Positions 27,801 to 42,800 of a DNA stretch of 64,000 bases are shown one piece after another (positions within the stretch are counted from its first letter, which is position 1; the number at the start of each line of letters is the position of its first letter). Location: the NCBI RefSeq assembly GCF_040807025.1, contig NC_090967.1:370001-434000 (forward strand). The letters run 5' to 3'. This stretch comes from Struthio camelus (lineage: Eukaryota; Chordata; Aves; Struthioniformes; Struthionidae). A program made the position numbers and the translations under genes. The notes below the pieces were generated by a model, which did no database searches, had not been told where the DNA came from, and worked only from the letters and a program-made list of their open reading frames with translations.

Positions 27801-30800
27801 ATCAGATTATTTATTATTCCCATCACTTAAAGGTGTCTTCCTATAGAGATTACTTGCCAGACAACTTGCTCCACTGCTCATTTACCAACAAGTGTTATTC
27901 TGAGACTAAATTATGTTATAACAGAAGAATACCAACTCATGAACAATATCTCCTCCCTCAGACCTCCTGAAATAGAAAAGCATGTATTTAAAAACATTGG
28001 TTAACATAGTCACAGCAGGTAAAGGGATCTACCTGAAGTTTCACAATAACTGCCTACCACAATACCAGGATACGGGGAAGTTACCATACATAACACAACT
28101 CCTACGTGGGAACTCAGCATCCCAACCAAGAGCAAACTGCAAAGGTAGAGGAGCCCTTGGCCAAAGTGAAAACAGTTGTCTAATGACCACTCTTCACAAG
28201 TCATCCTGAAGATGCACCTGGATCTTTAAGGAGCAGGGTATTTCTTGATTTACTCTGTAGCCAAAGCTGCTTGGCTAAATCCTCTAAGATTTAATTCTGC
28301 TCTTGCTAATGTCGCTTGACAGAAAGATTTTACTCAGGTTCTCAAACACGGAAGACTAAAAGGGGATTTGGGAGTGGGGTTGTGTACAACATGCGTCACC
28401 GGATATAAAGTCCTTTTGCCAGGTTGCTCACATCAGGTTGAGTAAACACTCCTTCACGAAACACTTCCCAGTTGCCGTGGGTGTTGCTGACAACGCTGGA
28501 ACATACACACGTACAGAAGTATTTGGCGTTGCAATGCTGAGGACAAGGTCTGGCTGGGGAGGAGATGGGGGTCATCTGTAATTTCTAGCTTTTTCAAAAG
28601 GCAAAAAGCTGTGAAGTTGAATTTCTGAACTGGACTGTTTTTAGAGCGCATGTTTGTGATACAGGCCCTTCAAATAGCATGCTCTCTACACAACTCAGGT
28701 GATATTCAAGTGGACAATGCTCTATTAAAAACACATAATTGAAAAGACATGCTAGGAAAAGGGGACTGGAGATGTGCTTCCATTTTAGGTATCTACTTCT
28801 AAATAAATCTAAGCTTTTTCTACTGTAACAACTACAAATTTTAACTCTCAAGGCTGCATGTATGCCTCACCTGGGCTTGTTGGACACTAAGCTATCAGAG
28901 ATTTCTTGGTCTCATTCAAAATTGACTACTCTGACTTGCATGGGGCAGAAGGCCAGGTCTGGATGGTATTTTGCTGTTTCCCATCACCGTGTCCTCCGCC
29001 TTCAGCATGGCACCCTGTCACTTCCAATGCCTGCTCCCTCTTCCTTCGCAGCCTCTGGCAGAAACAACATAGATTTAGAACAACCCATGCAAACCCTATA
29101 GCAAGCCATACTGGAGGCTAACCAGTTCTTTATGAGCAAACTCTGCTCAGTCCACCCCCAGCTACCCTGAGTCCTTTCCTCCAGGCTGATCTTATCTGTT
29201 CCTAAACTTATCAACACCACCCATTCCTCTCCAAATTCAAGAGGCTTGGACCCAGGAGGGATCGCAACCCTCCAATCCTCCTCCTTTGTTAGGACCTTGC
29301 GAGCAACCAACCTCACCTACAACATCTGTTTTAGACAGGCCACAAACTCAGTTTCACAACACAGGTAATAACCTCCAGGGCCAGAGATCCTTGCTGCAAG
29401 GCCTGGGAGGCTGTAGGTTAAAAAATAAGTTTAAATACTGCTCATCACCATGTTCCCTTCCCTTCCTTGTTAAGCCTCGTTAAGGCCACTTCTGCTCTTT
29501 GAGACTTAGAGAGGTTCTGACTTATGCTCTCGCTCTGCTGTAGCGAGGCACCTGAACAGCTGGAACAAAACAAGCCACAGCAGAATAAACTCAAAAGATT
29601 AACTGTGTTGCCAAAAATCGTAATTCAAACATGAAAGTTTCAGCAAAAAGCCTCCTCTCCCCTCCGAATCTTGTCTGTAGCACAGCAGCTAGTGGCTCAG
29701 CTATTAGCTGAAAATAAGTCACCTAAAAATCAATGACATTTTTAAAAACATTGCTAGAGCTATGAGTAGGAAATACGAACAGGTGAGACAAGCATGAGAT
29801 GGCTGGAATAGATAACCTGGTGCCTATGCTGGGCTACAAGGATATATCAGTTGCGCTACACTGAAGACCATGGACAGTCTCCTCCAATAAGAACGGGCTC
29901 TTTCTGGCACAGATCTACAGCTCACCCAAAAGGCAGGTCAGTAAAGCAGCTCCTCCAGCCCAGCCTGCAGGATTTTCACTTAGACGTCAAGCCAGGCATC
30001 TATTACTTCTTTTTAACAAAGTGCAGCTCTGTCCATTTATGTATTCACTGAAAAACAAGCTTTCCTCCAGACTCTGTACAGGTACGTATCCAAACCAAAG
30101 ATGCAAAAGAACAAAGAGTAAAATCCAAAAAAGCACTTCGGTTCTCAAAATGCCACCCAGGCAGAACTGAGACACCTAAGTACTGGTTATCCCCAAACTC
30201 CCGAAGGCCAAGGTACTGAGGACACTTCAGATTTCTGGCACTGTTTTCCCGCAGGTCCAAGACGGTGCCATGGCATATGTTCACATGCACTTCTGCCCCA
30301 AGCCTCTCCGCGAGCACCACCACTATCTGGGATCCAGAAGAACAGAGAATACAGTCATGGCTGAGTGAGTTGAACACAGGGCAAACGTTGCGCTCACAAC
30401 TTGTACCCTACACTTAGGTCGCTCGTGTGGGATATAGGAGAGTTGTCGAGGTCTATCTTAACTGATTTAGTGGTTTCTGGTCTCTGTGTTTGATACCAGA
30501 GTGTTACTAGGTGAAAGAAAACATAAGTCACCTTGGAGCAGAAGCCAGAACCACATTCAGTTGGGTCAGCTCTTTTGCTGGCTTTCCAACGTCCCCAGCT
30601 TTTGAGCTGGGGCTTTCAGAGCAGCCCTGCTTCAATGGGAGAGCGGAGGAACTTTTGTTCTCCCTAGTCCTAAAACAGAGCCCTGAAACACAAACAAGTT
30701 AGCTCCTGACAAAAACCCTTCTCAGTGTTTTATTTAACATCTGCCCAGGACAAGGAACAACTGGGGATCCCCTACAAAGAGCGGTTATAGAATCAAATAA

Positions 30801-33800
30801 TTCAAGACAACAGCATGGAGTGAACTTAAGTCTAGCACTTCTGAACTACACAGTGCTGAACTTTGTGCAAAAAAAAAAAAAAAAAAAAACCAAACCAACC
30901 CCCCCAAACAACAACCAACAACAGCAAAACCTCAGCCCTCCCAAAACAACAAAAAACTTGCAGTGTCTTTAATACTATTTTCCAAGACTTTAATAAAAAT
31001 GGAAATGAAGTAGATCATCCGAACCATAATGCTACAAGACTGGATCAGCCAGTCTGAGAACACACTGCCACTGATTTACAAAGGAGAGTGAGACACCTCG
31101 GTCTGCTCCAGAGTTTGTAGAGAAACATCTAGTCAGAGAAATCACAGCCACGCACATAAACACCACACGTTCATTCTGAAAAATATATTCAGGACAACAC
31201 CTTGGCCTGTTATCCAGGTTTCCCCTCCCAACTCTGCTGGTAGAGACCTTCTACAGTCTCTCAATTTTATCATGTTGGTGTGTGTTGTGGGGTGGGAGGA
31301 AGAAAGAAAGTGTGCCATAATGCTGGCCAACCACCTGAAACGACCATGCGATAGCTCTCGTTGGGGAATACAAAATGCATGAGCTGACAGAGGAAATTGC
31401 ATGGCTAAAACTTTACACTTCCTGGCTCCCAAACCAGGGATCTTCTTCCGGACCAGATGGCTCAAGCCTATGGAGCTGAGTCTACCAAGCAGTGAGGCTC
31501 CTTGGGCCTTGCTGGTGAGACCAGGGAGATTTTAGCAAGTGGAATAAATTATTTTTATGAAGCACAGGAAGATGGAAGTTCAAAGGTTTGGAGCAGTCGA
31601 GCATTGATGACTTTTCACGGCAATGCAAAAAGGCAGCTCTGTTGAAGTAGTACCCTCAGATATTGTGATGCCACCTAAGGATGGAGGCGACCAAGCTCTA
31701 CAGTTTTGGACAGAGGCAATACTTCTCAGCTTCCTCTTCACTGAAACAGATGAATCAGTTTTGCCAGAATTTAAAGGCCAGCCAAAGGCAGAGGAAACAG
31801 ACTTATCTTGGCAAGTCAAAGCAACTAAAAGCAGAACCTCTAATGGAAAACATTAAATAAGTTAAGTAAAAGGCAGCACTAGCCATTTCTGCCTGTAATA
31901 TATTCATTTTTCCTTTAGATGAGCAGCCACCAGTCAGGTAATTCTTATCCCTCTTCTCCTGCAGGCCTTAGAAATCCCTGCATTATAACAGATCGAACAT
32001 TTTTTCATATCACCTCACAGGAAAACTTCTATCTAAAATTCACCTTACTTCTCTAGGTTACATTTTGCTTTTCATGCTGGTCATTTCTACGCTTCCTGCA
32101 CACCTAGTTTTCACTGTGCTACTTCACTGTAATATAGGGAACACTAAAAGCAAAGAGTAGTTTAGAAGAGATTCAAAATAAAACTAATCCTTTTGTTTTA
32201 AAAACTGTAAATTTGAGAAGCAATTTGTCTTTTCACAGTATCTCTCTGAGATAGATTATAAACCTTAAGTCTCAATGCCATGTGGAAGCTCATGCAAAGC
32301 CATCCTGCCACCACAAAAACCAAGGTGCATAAATTAAAGTCACTCCCAAATTAGCAAGTTCTTAGCAACTGATAGACTCCTGATAACCAGTCCGCTAAAC
32401 TAGTGTTTCCTCCCTGGAGGTTCTTAAAATTAACGCCAGCCTATATTGGTCATCTCTATATCTGCTATAAATAAACTAGGCTTCCCATCGTATCAAAGTG
32501 AAACAGATATTGCAGTTTCTTTCTTTAACTGAAATATAACAGTCTTGTCTGATCACGTACACAGTCTTTTTGTTCCCTTTCAAAGACAGAGACCCACGTT
32601 TATCAGGATTTCAGAGGCTTTTTGCATAGGAGCTGTGGTGATGGAAAGACTACAGTTTTATATAAGAAATGCATGTGGCTGGTAAGTGAAGAAGCTGCAA
32701 AAAGCAATTAGCAATTTTAGGATGTTCGCTCCTTCAGATTCTCATTTTCTTTAATAAGCATTTTCTGGCATTACCAGTTTAGAAGCCTCTTTTGAGGAAG
32801 AGCGCCCTAGATAGTTAATCCACCAGTGACTCCTACTTAATACTGAAATGAAAAAAAACATCCAACCCTCAGAGACTAAGGTGAAGAAAGACTGCATCAT
32901 CAGTTTTCTTCCATCAAAATTAATTTCAGCCTGAAGAGATGCCTGTCTGAGGGGAAGTATCCTGGAATAAAAAACAGCAAGCATATCAAAAAAGCACCTT
33001 TAACAATGGAAGAATTAACTTTTCGACTTCTCCCAAGCTGAGGTTTAATACATCATTACTACAAAAATCAAATGCTACAAAGCGCAACACAATCTGCACC
33101 CCCTAGAAGAATGTCATTATCTTATAGCGTATGAGTTAGCGTTACAGGGAAAAAAGGAATAAATGAAGCAAAGGGAACTGTAAGTCTTCCAGATTTCAAT
33201 TTTGATCACTGAACACCCAGTCCTTTTTAACATCAAAATTATCCAATAACACATGCTATTTAAACCCAGAAATAATCATCAACTGTTGGGTCGAGGTGAA
33301 AAATTTACCCTCATTTCTATATGCTAACTAGGCAAGTGTTTGCCCTGTAACTGAAGGGCACGTCATTTAACTTTGACAAGCACAGTTTCAAGAAGGTGTA
33401 ATTTTCTCCTGTCTTTGTTCCAACTTTGAAGTTAGGGACTATTTTACATTTCTCCAGTCTGCATTTCTGCCAGCAAATTCTATTCAGTTTTGTACACTGC
33501 CTCCATCAAACACGCATCTAGACAGATGGTGAGAGCATCGTCAAATACATACAGAAAGGAAAACTGTCATTTTAAGGAGATACCAATTTAAAAGTGACAC
33601 CAATTTAAAAGTGACATTTAAAGAGAATGCAAGCGGTTGCAGGTATTGCATCTGCCCTCCTCACAACGCGTAGGACTTCTGACCACGTTACCTCTTCCTC
33701 TTTAAAAATCTTCCTTGGCTGTTACTGTGTGGGAATATACCCGCCGCAGAAGCGAAGGAACAGACAAAAACTGCGAAATCAAGGAATCAGAGAGAGAAAA

Positions 33801-36800
33801 CCACATCAGCATCTAAAAATGAGTGACTGACTACGTACAGTGCTATCGGATGCTTATTCACAGGGAAGGAGTGTTCAGCCAGATTATTATTTTCGCCAGC
33901 TGCCTCCCTTTGAGGCATGCAGTAATGGATAATTCTGTTATGAACTCCCTCCAGATTCGGACCTGAGACCATGGGTGAGCAAGATCCAAACACGCACTGC
34001 ATAGCGGCTTTTCATGAATCCCAGCGGCAGCGCCACGCTTGTACTCTACCGCGGCTGCATCGATCTGGTCAGAGTTTCTGAAAGTAGCTAGTGAGTTTGG
34101 GTGCTGTATCAGAAAGAAAGCGCTGGCCTAGAAATCAGGCCTTTTCACATCATCCCAATGCGAACAACAAAACTCACTAGGAAATTCCCATCTTCCCTCT
34201 CTCTAGTTCCTAGTTTTCTTCCATGTATTAACTCTGCAAGACACCTGGGAGCCCAGGTAAGCAGTTCTGCATCTACAAAGCACGGAAAGAAACCTACTGC
34301 AGCACCTTCACCATCAACTGCTGTATCCTGCCCTTACTAGAGGTTTCAAAAATGTTTTGTTTGTGCTACTGCCCAGGCCATAGAAAGCAACAAACATGAT
34401 ATGAAGGATCAAGTGAGCATTAGGACACAGACAAATTTTCCAGTCCTTTTAGAGGGGGATAGCAAAGCGCAATAGCTTCTGCCTCACGTTAAAGCCTACC
34501 CTCTCCACACATTTAACTAGCACAGTAAATCCCACGAACATCACGAAGAAAGTGTGAACTTCAGCTTCCAATTCCATACTTAAAGAGGAGAGCCAGGCAT
34601 TTTACAAAAAGAAACCAGGCCATCCGACTGGTAGTAATAGGAGACTCCAGTTAATCACCTTCATTTTACTTTGTAAAATAGAAACCTATGTTTCTAGGCC
34701 TCATGTCAAGCCTGAAGGTTTTTCTCAGATCCCTCAGCTCTTCAAGACCTTGAGTAAAATCCTGCTTCAATGGACGCTGGAGACAAAATTTAGCAAAGCA
34801 GTGCTGCCAGCTTCCACGTAGCGAGAAGCTGACCCACTTCCAATGAAGCCTTATAGAACCGGCAGCAAAACCCAGAGGGATCCAAGAGCAGAAGTCTCCT
34901 CTCAGCAGTGTCTCCTCTCAACCATTGTAACCACCAAGATCCTATCAATTCTGTCAACACAGCAAGTGAGTGCTATATACCATTACCGATATAATCATTT
35001 CCATCACTAAAACGCATGTTGATAAGGTTGGCCATTTGAAGGTACTGGAGCCCATTGTGGGCTGTGCAGGACTTTAGAGATGCGCCTCCTCAAGCTCTGG
35101 AAAGATTGCATAAAACTCTCAAGAACTGCCAATTACATGAAAATATTTCTCCAGTGTTCCAAAACCCTTGTGAGCTGTATTGATGCGCCAACCAAAATTG
35201 TTCCTAATACTCAAGTTTCTCAAATTGGCGTAAAATGACCTTAATTACCTGAGCTTGTAGAGCCCTGAATGAAAATCCATACATAGCCCTTCTAAACTAA
35301 ACTCTAATTACTGGAAGGCTGAAAGTACTAGTATTAGAAAGATGTTTATACAGCTATTCATATAATAACTGATGCATTACAGTAACCGCACCGCTGCTCA
35401 ATTTTTACTGGAGAAAAAGCAAGTAAACATCCAATAGCTTAGGAGGACGCTGTTAACTTACCCTTTAAGCAAGATTAGTTCCACCCACAAATCAGGAACC
35501 CTGTCCTAAAAAAATAATTGGGAACACCTTTAAGCCATTTATTTTATACACAGAAATAACCTTCTTCTACTCCACTGTTGAGGAGATTTTTTGTAGGTAG
35601 TAAATTAGTACCTAAAGAGATTGCAAAGATCACAAAGTGATTCAAACTTAGAAAACAGCAAAGTGAAGGGTGTCTGTAGCCCTGTAGCACACGACTGGGA
35701 CTATCTCATCCATCCCACAGGAAAGGAAGGAGATAGAGTAGATTAAGATCATCTGTACTATTACTGCTTTAAATATAAGGTAGAATTGCTTTTATTCTAC
35801 TTATCTCATTCGTCCCTAACCTTCCTGCTCCATGTGGGGTTGAGCAAGACGCTGCCTGCCTGAGTGGCACACATACACATAGTATGTATCCAGCCTTAAA
35901 TGAGGAGGGAGAAAGAGAAAGCAAGTTTGCACATCAAGCTTGAACTCACAGGGGACTGATTCTGCAAACAAAGCTCCTTCAATGGAGTTTACATGCAGTT
36001 TTCATGTCAGTTCTCAATTCTATCATGTTATGCTTCACCAGTCTCCTTGGTGGCCATCTCAGTCACTGGAGATCTGGACCTTGAAACTCACTTGAGAGAA
36101 CAGAGTATAAAGCAGCAACTGAGAGCAGGCAAACTCCAAGGGGAAGAAGAGAAAGGCATTATCAGCAGTCTAAACAGCAGCTGCCAAAGCCAAGGGCAGA
36201 AATAATCCCAGTTAGTTCTGCTCTTGCAGGATCATAAAATGGTCTCCAATATGGTCCTTTGGGTCACTTTAGAGACAGGCTTCTAAAACCAGCCCTACCC
36301 AGGGGATTGCATGAACTCAGTTATCCCGTCCTGAAAGTGGTAGATCTCTTTGCCTCCTACAGAAAAAAAATGAAGGTGTTTCTCAGAAACAGCTGGGAAA
36401 GTACGCTAAATTACTAAAATTCAGTGAGAGCAGGGATCTGACTGACTCCCAGCCCTTCCTCTGGTGCTGAGCTGCCCTTCCTCTGGGAGTTCAATGCTGG
36501 TTGAGGCTGAAGCACTCTCAGAAAAGATCTTCAGAGGTTGAAATTAAGAGACATCTACCACAGTACAGGGACACAGAGAATTTTAGTTTGCAGAGCCGGT
36601 ATTTGACAGAGTTTCATCAGAGGAAGCATTGCCAACTTCAGATAAGAGATATTAACTACTCTGGCTAGAGGGACCCTCAAAATATGGAGGACTAATTCTG
36701 CAAGAGCTGCCAAGCCCCATGTGAAGGCATCGCTCAGCAATAGCTGCTGCAGGCATCCGCAGGACCCCTGCACATTCAGAACGCAGAAATGGTGATCGCT

Positions 36801-39800
36801 ATCCTAACAGCGATAGCCAAAGTGCAAGGCTGAAGCTGAATTAAACATCATTCCCGTGCATGGCAGGAAAAGATTTAAAGTTCTGCAGAAAAGTGAGAAG
36901 TTACGTTTGAGTTACTTGGCGTTTGACCAGTACCGAGATCCCCACCAGCATGCATCACTAAGGTTACCGTTCCAACAGCGGGCTAGGTTTTTCATAGGTC
37001 TAAATGCAAACAAGGCAAAGCTGCCCTCGTCTTACAATCCGTTAATTCCTCCTGGTTCAGGAGACTAAGCTATTTCACATAGAACAAAGACATTTGCTTG
37101 TTGTATGCGGTGTTCTCGTGCTCTGCTAATCTCCAAGCCCTTTCAGAGGCAGCAGTGTATCTGCCCCGGTCAATCTTGTGACACAGCCCAGGCCGTGATG
37201 CAGTCGCCTTTGCCGGATCAACGAGTGCGTTGTGCAGCGAAAGCAACCCCCAGCTCCAGGTGTGCTCCTGCCCCTTTCCAAATGCTACTCACAGACCAGT
37301 CAGGTTGACAAAGCCAGACACGCCAGACATTCAAACAGTTGGCTTCCAACTTCTTTTCTTACAGGAAGCCTTTCCCACCCTCTCCAAGTGTTTCAAAGTG
37401 AACAGCACTTTCTGCAAAGACAACATGCAGATTCTGCTAATTACAGAGGAGATGAGGACTGTGCCCCTCCTGATTTGCCTGTGCAGCATTTTATACTCCT
37501 TGCGCTGCATACAAACCATACAGGCAGTGATTGGACATTGTGAAGTTCATTTTTTTGCCACTCTGGATCTAACTGCTGTAAAGATGTGCAATTATCGAGG
37601 GGGACAGTTCTGGTTACAGTTATTTGCCAGAGATGCAACTTTACAGAATATGCAATCTCCACACTATCAAATAATGTTATTCTTCTCCAAAATCAATTAT
37701 TCCAGCCTTTTTCTGCTTTATAGTAAATATTGAAGAGAACCATTCACATGGCATACTGACACTCTAGATTCATGCCTTTGTATTTTTTAAAACAGAATTA
37801 GAGAAAAGTGCTGTTTTGCTTTACTCAAAGAAAGCACGAAGAGAAGCAAAGGGGCTGATTCTCATGGGAAACTGCCAGCAGTCACAAGCAGCTCCCCAGC
37901 GTCGGGGCTGGCAGCAATCAGGCATCGCTGGATGAGCTGTAACTATTGGGGCGACTGAACACGTTGAAGTCTCCAGATTTCCCCACCGTCACAGCACATA
38001 TTCTGACTCAGCCTAGGTTATTCACCGCAAGCCAGCGCAAAAACCCACACATAAGCTGGGGAAGCCACAAGAGCACATGATGGAAGACAACTACACTTAA
38101 TTAGGGGTTGACAAGAGTTTCTGCTTAAATATGTGGGTGAGAAGAGACAAAGTGACAGAAAAGCTGCTCCGATCGCTTTTAGCTTTTTAATTACAGAAAA
38201 TGCTTCTCAGAAAGTACCAAGGTTAACCTGGCTACTGGCAACACTGAAAAACTCAAACAAACAAGTGCCGGGCTGCTTAGGAACAGAGTATTTCTGAGAT
38301 CTACCTAAAGAGGGAAAAACCACAACATCACCTTATTATTATTGGCTCTTTTAGGGCTGCTGAGAGAGACCAGACTCCCCTTCCATAGACTAAGTCGGCT
38401 GTTTATTCGGAGAAGAGGTGAAGAGCCTGGGAAAACCAGCAAGTGCTTTTCCGGTTAGCATGCAGCAACCCAGGCTGGTAGGTGTGCAACACTGCGGCTC
38501 TCTGCTGAGAAAAGCAGTGGCGACACGGCTTAAGACAAAACTCATTTCACACAAACCATCAGCTTTCTTATATGACCCTCTCCTTTCTCGAGCTTTAATT
38601 TCAGCATCAAATGGCCTTTTGTTTTCAGTCGCTCGCAGTGCCTTGATTTACCTTTCTATTGTGCTCCTGTTGTTTCATCGCCGTAAGTGCATCAATACAG
38701 TGGAGCTGATGGACTGCCACATGCAGGTAAGTGCTCAGCACGGCTCACGTTTTCATTAAAGCATCCTTCCCTTTGGAGGTAAACGCAAGTGGCTGCGTTT
38801 GTTTGTTGAACGAACACAGAGCCGTACACCATCGGTAGGCAGCAAACGCAGAGAGGATGCTTGTGCCAGGAATCCTGCTTTGCCAAAGACTTATAGAAAA
38901 TGACAATATTTTGCTCCTTTGAGTGTCTGCACCAGCCACAAATGGATTAAGAAATGGTAAAATATCATACAGAGGTACTGCTCCTGACAGCAGTTACTTA
39001 TCTAGAACCCACACCAAATAACTAGAGCTCTGCACTTGCCTAAAACTGGAAAATGAGTTAACTAAAGTCTACCCAGCCCCACATACGGGATCAGAGAAGC
39101 CCTGCCCGACGTGACTAAGACAGACAAATTCTGTTCTTGGGCACGTTCACAAAATGACCCAGCTTGTAAGCCTAGAAGGCAACAGCTTGGGAAAGATCTG
39201 AAGGAAAGCACTACTGTCAACTGGATTATTAAATAAAAATTAAATTTAAAGGAGACTTTATCAGAATTTTCTTAGAGACCTGAAAAGACTTTATGAGAAA
39301 AAAAATAAAACCCACCTAGGACTTTTGCTGCTGTTCTGCTGCTATTCATGTGTTCAAACATAACCAGTCACCCCATCCCCTCCCCGCACATGGGTCCTTG
39401 AGAAAAGGAGCTACCAAGGTACTTCTAAACTTTCCAGGGTCTAGAGAGGAAGTCTCAAAAAAAAAAAAAAAAAAAAACCCTCAGAAAACCGTCCCAAACC
39501 TGGCAGCTTGCTCCAACTCTGCTGCTCCTGCCAGCTCTCCTCATGCTGCAGGCTCTGGAGGAGATCAGGGAGGGGGCACCTGTGCGATCAGATGTCCCTT
39601 GCTCCACAGCCCCACGTAAAGGTGGGGAGAAGGAAGGGAACCACATGGCCTGCTAGGAAGGGAGCGTCTCCTGGGAGTGACGTGACCCACGTTCCTGTGC
39701 CTGTGCTGCCGGCAGGAGCGGAGCGTGTGAACCAGCCTGCCGAAGGTCACTTCCACCTAAACACAGTCAACTCTGCTTTGCACTAGGTGCTAGCAAGCAT

Positions 39801-42800
39801 TTTCCCCCCTTTCTCTAACTCCGCTTCTGACATTCCCTAGCGCAGTCAAGGCTGCAAAAGATGCAACGTTTTCTGACAAATGCAACTTGCAAGTCAATGA
39901 TGCCCATGTAACTGCTGCAGTTCTCACATGCCCAGATGGGAACCGATCTTGTGCTGGCAAACAGGCCCCCGGGAACACGCAGGTACACCGACAATGTCAG
40001 GAGGAAGGCACCTGTCAGGCCTCTATAGATCAATCCTGGTCTACAAGAATATGCTTGGCAGCCCAAAGAGATGGACGGGAATAATAAAATGCGACCAAGA
40101 TGTAAGCAGCATGTGATGAGAACAGGTCTCCGAGCCTTTGTCAGATGATAACACAGCCTTAGTAGATCTATTTCTAGAAGCCACCAGCTTTAATTGAAAG
40201 ATGCGTTCATGAAGAAAGCTAGCACTGGAATTCCTGCTTCTGCTTTCAGCCTGTAACCACCTTATATGGGAAAATCATATTTAATAAGATTGTGCATCTG
40301 GCAAGAGCACATAATGGTCATGTCAGTGAATCACTTTAATAATCGTTTCCAAATTATACACTGCTTGTACAAAACCATTCAGGACTTTCCCCCAGGAGCC
40401 CTTCTGGAGAGGTCCTGAGAGCTTCCCACGTGGAATATGGAGGCTGCGACTTTGCCAGCCTCAGATCCAGCAGCACTGTATTGGGCTATTATATACAGGT
40501 CAATGCCAAAAGCTAGTTAATCAAAATCAGATTAATCCTTCTTCCTGGGCTCTCAGGGGCTCACTTTCCAGGCTGTCCTGACACCAATACAGATGGGCTC
40601 AGCATCTTACAGGGCAGTGGCTAGAATACTCCGTGCTACAAATAGTTCTTATTGCCCTTTCACAGATCCCAACTCTCTTTAATTCCAGCTTCCCCATTTA
40701 TTCCTTAAAGGACAGTTAATTTGCTAGAGCAGTCTGAATTCTATTTTCAATGCCTTCCTAACTCCCTGTAGCTGCGCTGTGACTTGTTGACTGTGAAGTA
40801 ACTGCAGCGTCTTGCAAAGTTCAAGGCACAGGGTGTTTTTGTGTGTGCTTTTGCCTAGCTGACTCCCTCTGTCATCATCTTCACTAGCACTGTTTCACGG
40901 GAAAGAGGCATGTGACATCCAACTAAGCTGTGAACCATAATCATGCTGGGGATGATGTTTACATTTGATTTTTCCTCAAGCTGATAAGCTCTCTCCAATT
41001 TCCCTCTCCATCACATTGGTATGGATTGAACTGCTTGTGCCCCACAAGGTGGAATTCTTCTCTTATCTCTAATCTGTTCACTGGAAAGAAAATTGCTTTC
41101 AGCAGTCCTTCAAAAGTCACTTCAGAAGTTATCATTGCAAAGCAGGAAGAGTCATAATACTGTTTTCATCTGTTGCAATCAGTACTCTCCCAATGCTTTT
41201 TGCAGATGGCCTTGCAGATGCTGTCAACATCTAACACACACAGCACCACTGGCCACAGCCAGGATCTCCACTTTGCTATCTCCAGCTCTGGGCACAATGA
41301 TACAACTGTTGAATGAGCATAAAATACTTCTATTAAATCATCTCAGCTCCCTAAAGCAGAGGAATTCATCCCTGAAGAACACGTTCTAGGCTTCTGCCCA
41401 GGCTCTAAGCCATAAATGATGGCCGCACTGCAACACATACAATAGTAGACACGAGAAATGGAAATAAAGCCTCAGTCACCTACTTTGCCATGGGCTGAGA
41501 ATTTCCAGGCTCTGCTTTTGCAAAGAGAGCAAAAGCAGTCCAGTTTTTGCTGGGAGCTGTCCAATGATTTGGACCCCACTGATTAAAAGGGAAGCTTCCA
41601 GCCCCTCTATCCTCGAGGACCTCCAGGCTGCACCCAGGTAGCAGGATGGTGATGCTCTTTTCTCATTCAACCATTTCTGGGGATAGGGTGCCCCAGCGTG
41701 AATAATTTCAGTGTGTACCACTTTCACTCCTAGCACAGTGGCTGAACACCACTGAAATTCCCATCAAGTACACTGCTCCTTGCACCAAAACTGGCAAATA
41801 ATCCTTCAAACTCCCTGCAGTTTCTTCCCACAGCAAGAAGGAACACATTCAGGAGGAAGGCACAGGGACCACTTACATATATAAGATTTTGAAACTCCTA
41901 TTTCAACCACAGTAGTTACAAAACTTAAAAATCTCAAAGCCAGGTTCCCAAAAATGGACGAATTAAGACAGTGTGTTTATGAACAAAGTAGTACTGCTAG
42001 ACTACATGAAGTTTTTCTCCCCAAAAAACCATTAGGAGACCTCCAAAAGCTCCCTTAGGAAGACTCTCCAGGCCTTACATCATCCCACTGTTGGGGAGGT
42101 TTCCCAGACTTTCCTCTCCTCCACTCAGGAACTTCCATTTTACTCCTGTAACAGACTAACTGGCTCTCTTCTTTTCTTGATGTTTACACCGTGGCATTTT
42201 CCTGCATGCTCTTCGGAAGGTCTTTGCTGACCTGGCCAGACTGGATTAACCCTGTCAGGTTCATTTAGCAAGAGTGCAACATAAAGTCGTCCTCGCTCTT
42301 TGGCAAAGAGCCAGAAAGCAGATGTTTAGCTAGGCTAGTAATTCGTTATCAATGGCACAAGCATTAAGGTGAGCACTGGGCACCAGTGTAGGTGGATCAT
42401 GAGCACTTCACCACCACCACGGCCTTCACCGCTACTCCAAATAGCATCAAAGACATCAGCACTGTGTGCACTAGCCACAACAAACAAAACTTAGGAGAGC
42501 TGTCAGCTTAGAAGCAGCCAACAAAACAGGATGAAGTTCAGCACAAATCCCCTCTGCTCCTGGGCATATCATTTTGGCATGTATTATTCCCATCTGCTGC
42601 AACAAAGACCTCAGAGTGCATAAACGCACTCTGTCAGCGGGCAGTCCTGACCTCCGAACTGCAGCACAGACCTCCCCACGAAGCTGTAGCTGTGCCTTCA
42701 CACACAATTCACCGAGGAACACCTCTAGTTGCATCAGGTTTTGTTTTCTTTCAGAAAATACTCATTAGTTGTCTTGCATGTTGTCCCTGGCCCTCCTGGG

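Noticed and set aside
30787-30910. Possible retroelement end (poly-A with A/C-rich flank, short ATAGAATCA-like sequence)
   Set aside because: No CR1 3' repeat, target-site duplication or reverse-transcriptase frame could be recognised. It is treated as simple sequence.
37230-37733. 167-codon plus-strand open frame in PIP5K1C intron 1
   Set aside because: No recognisable domain and no supporting splice or promoter context. This length is expected by chance in 27 kb of intron.
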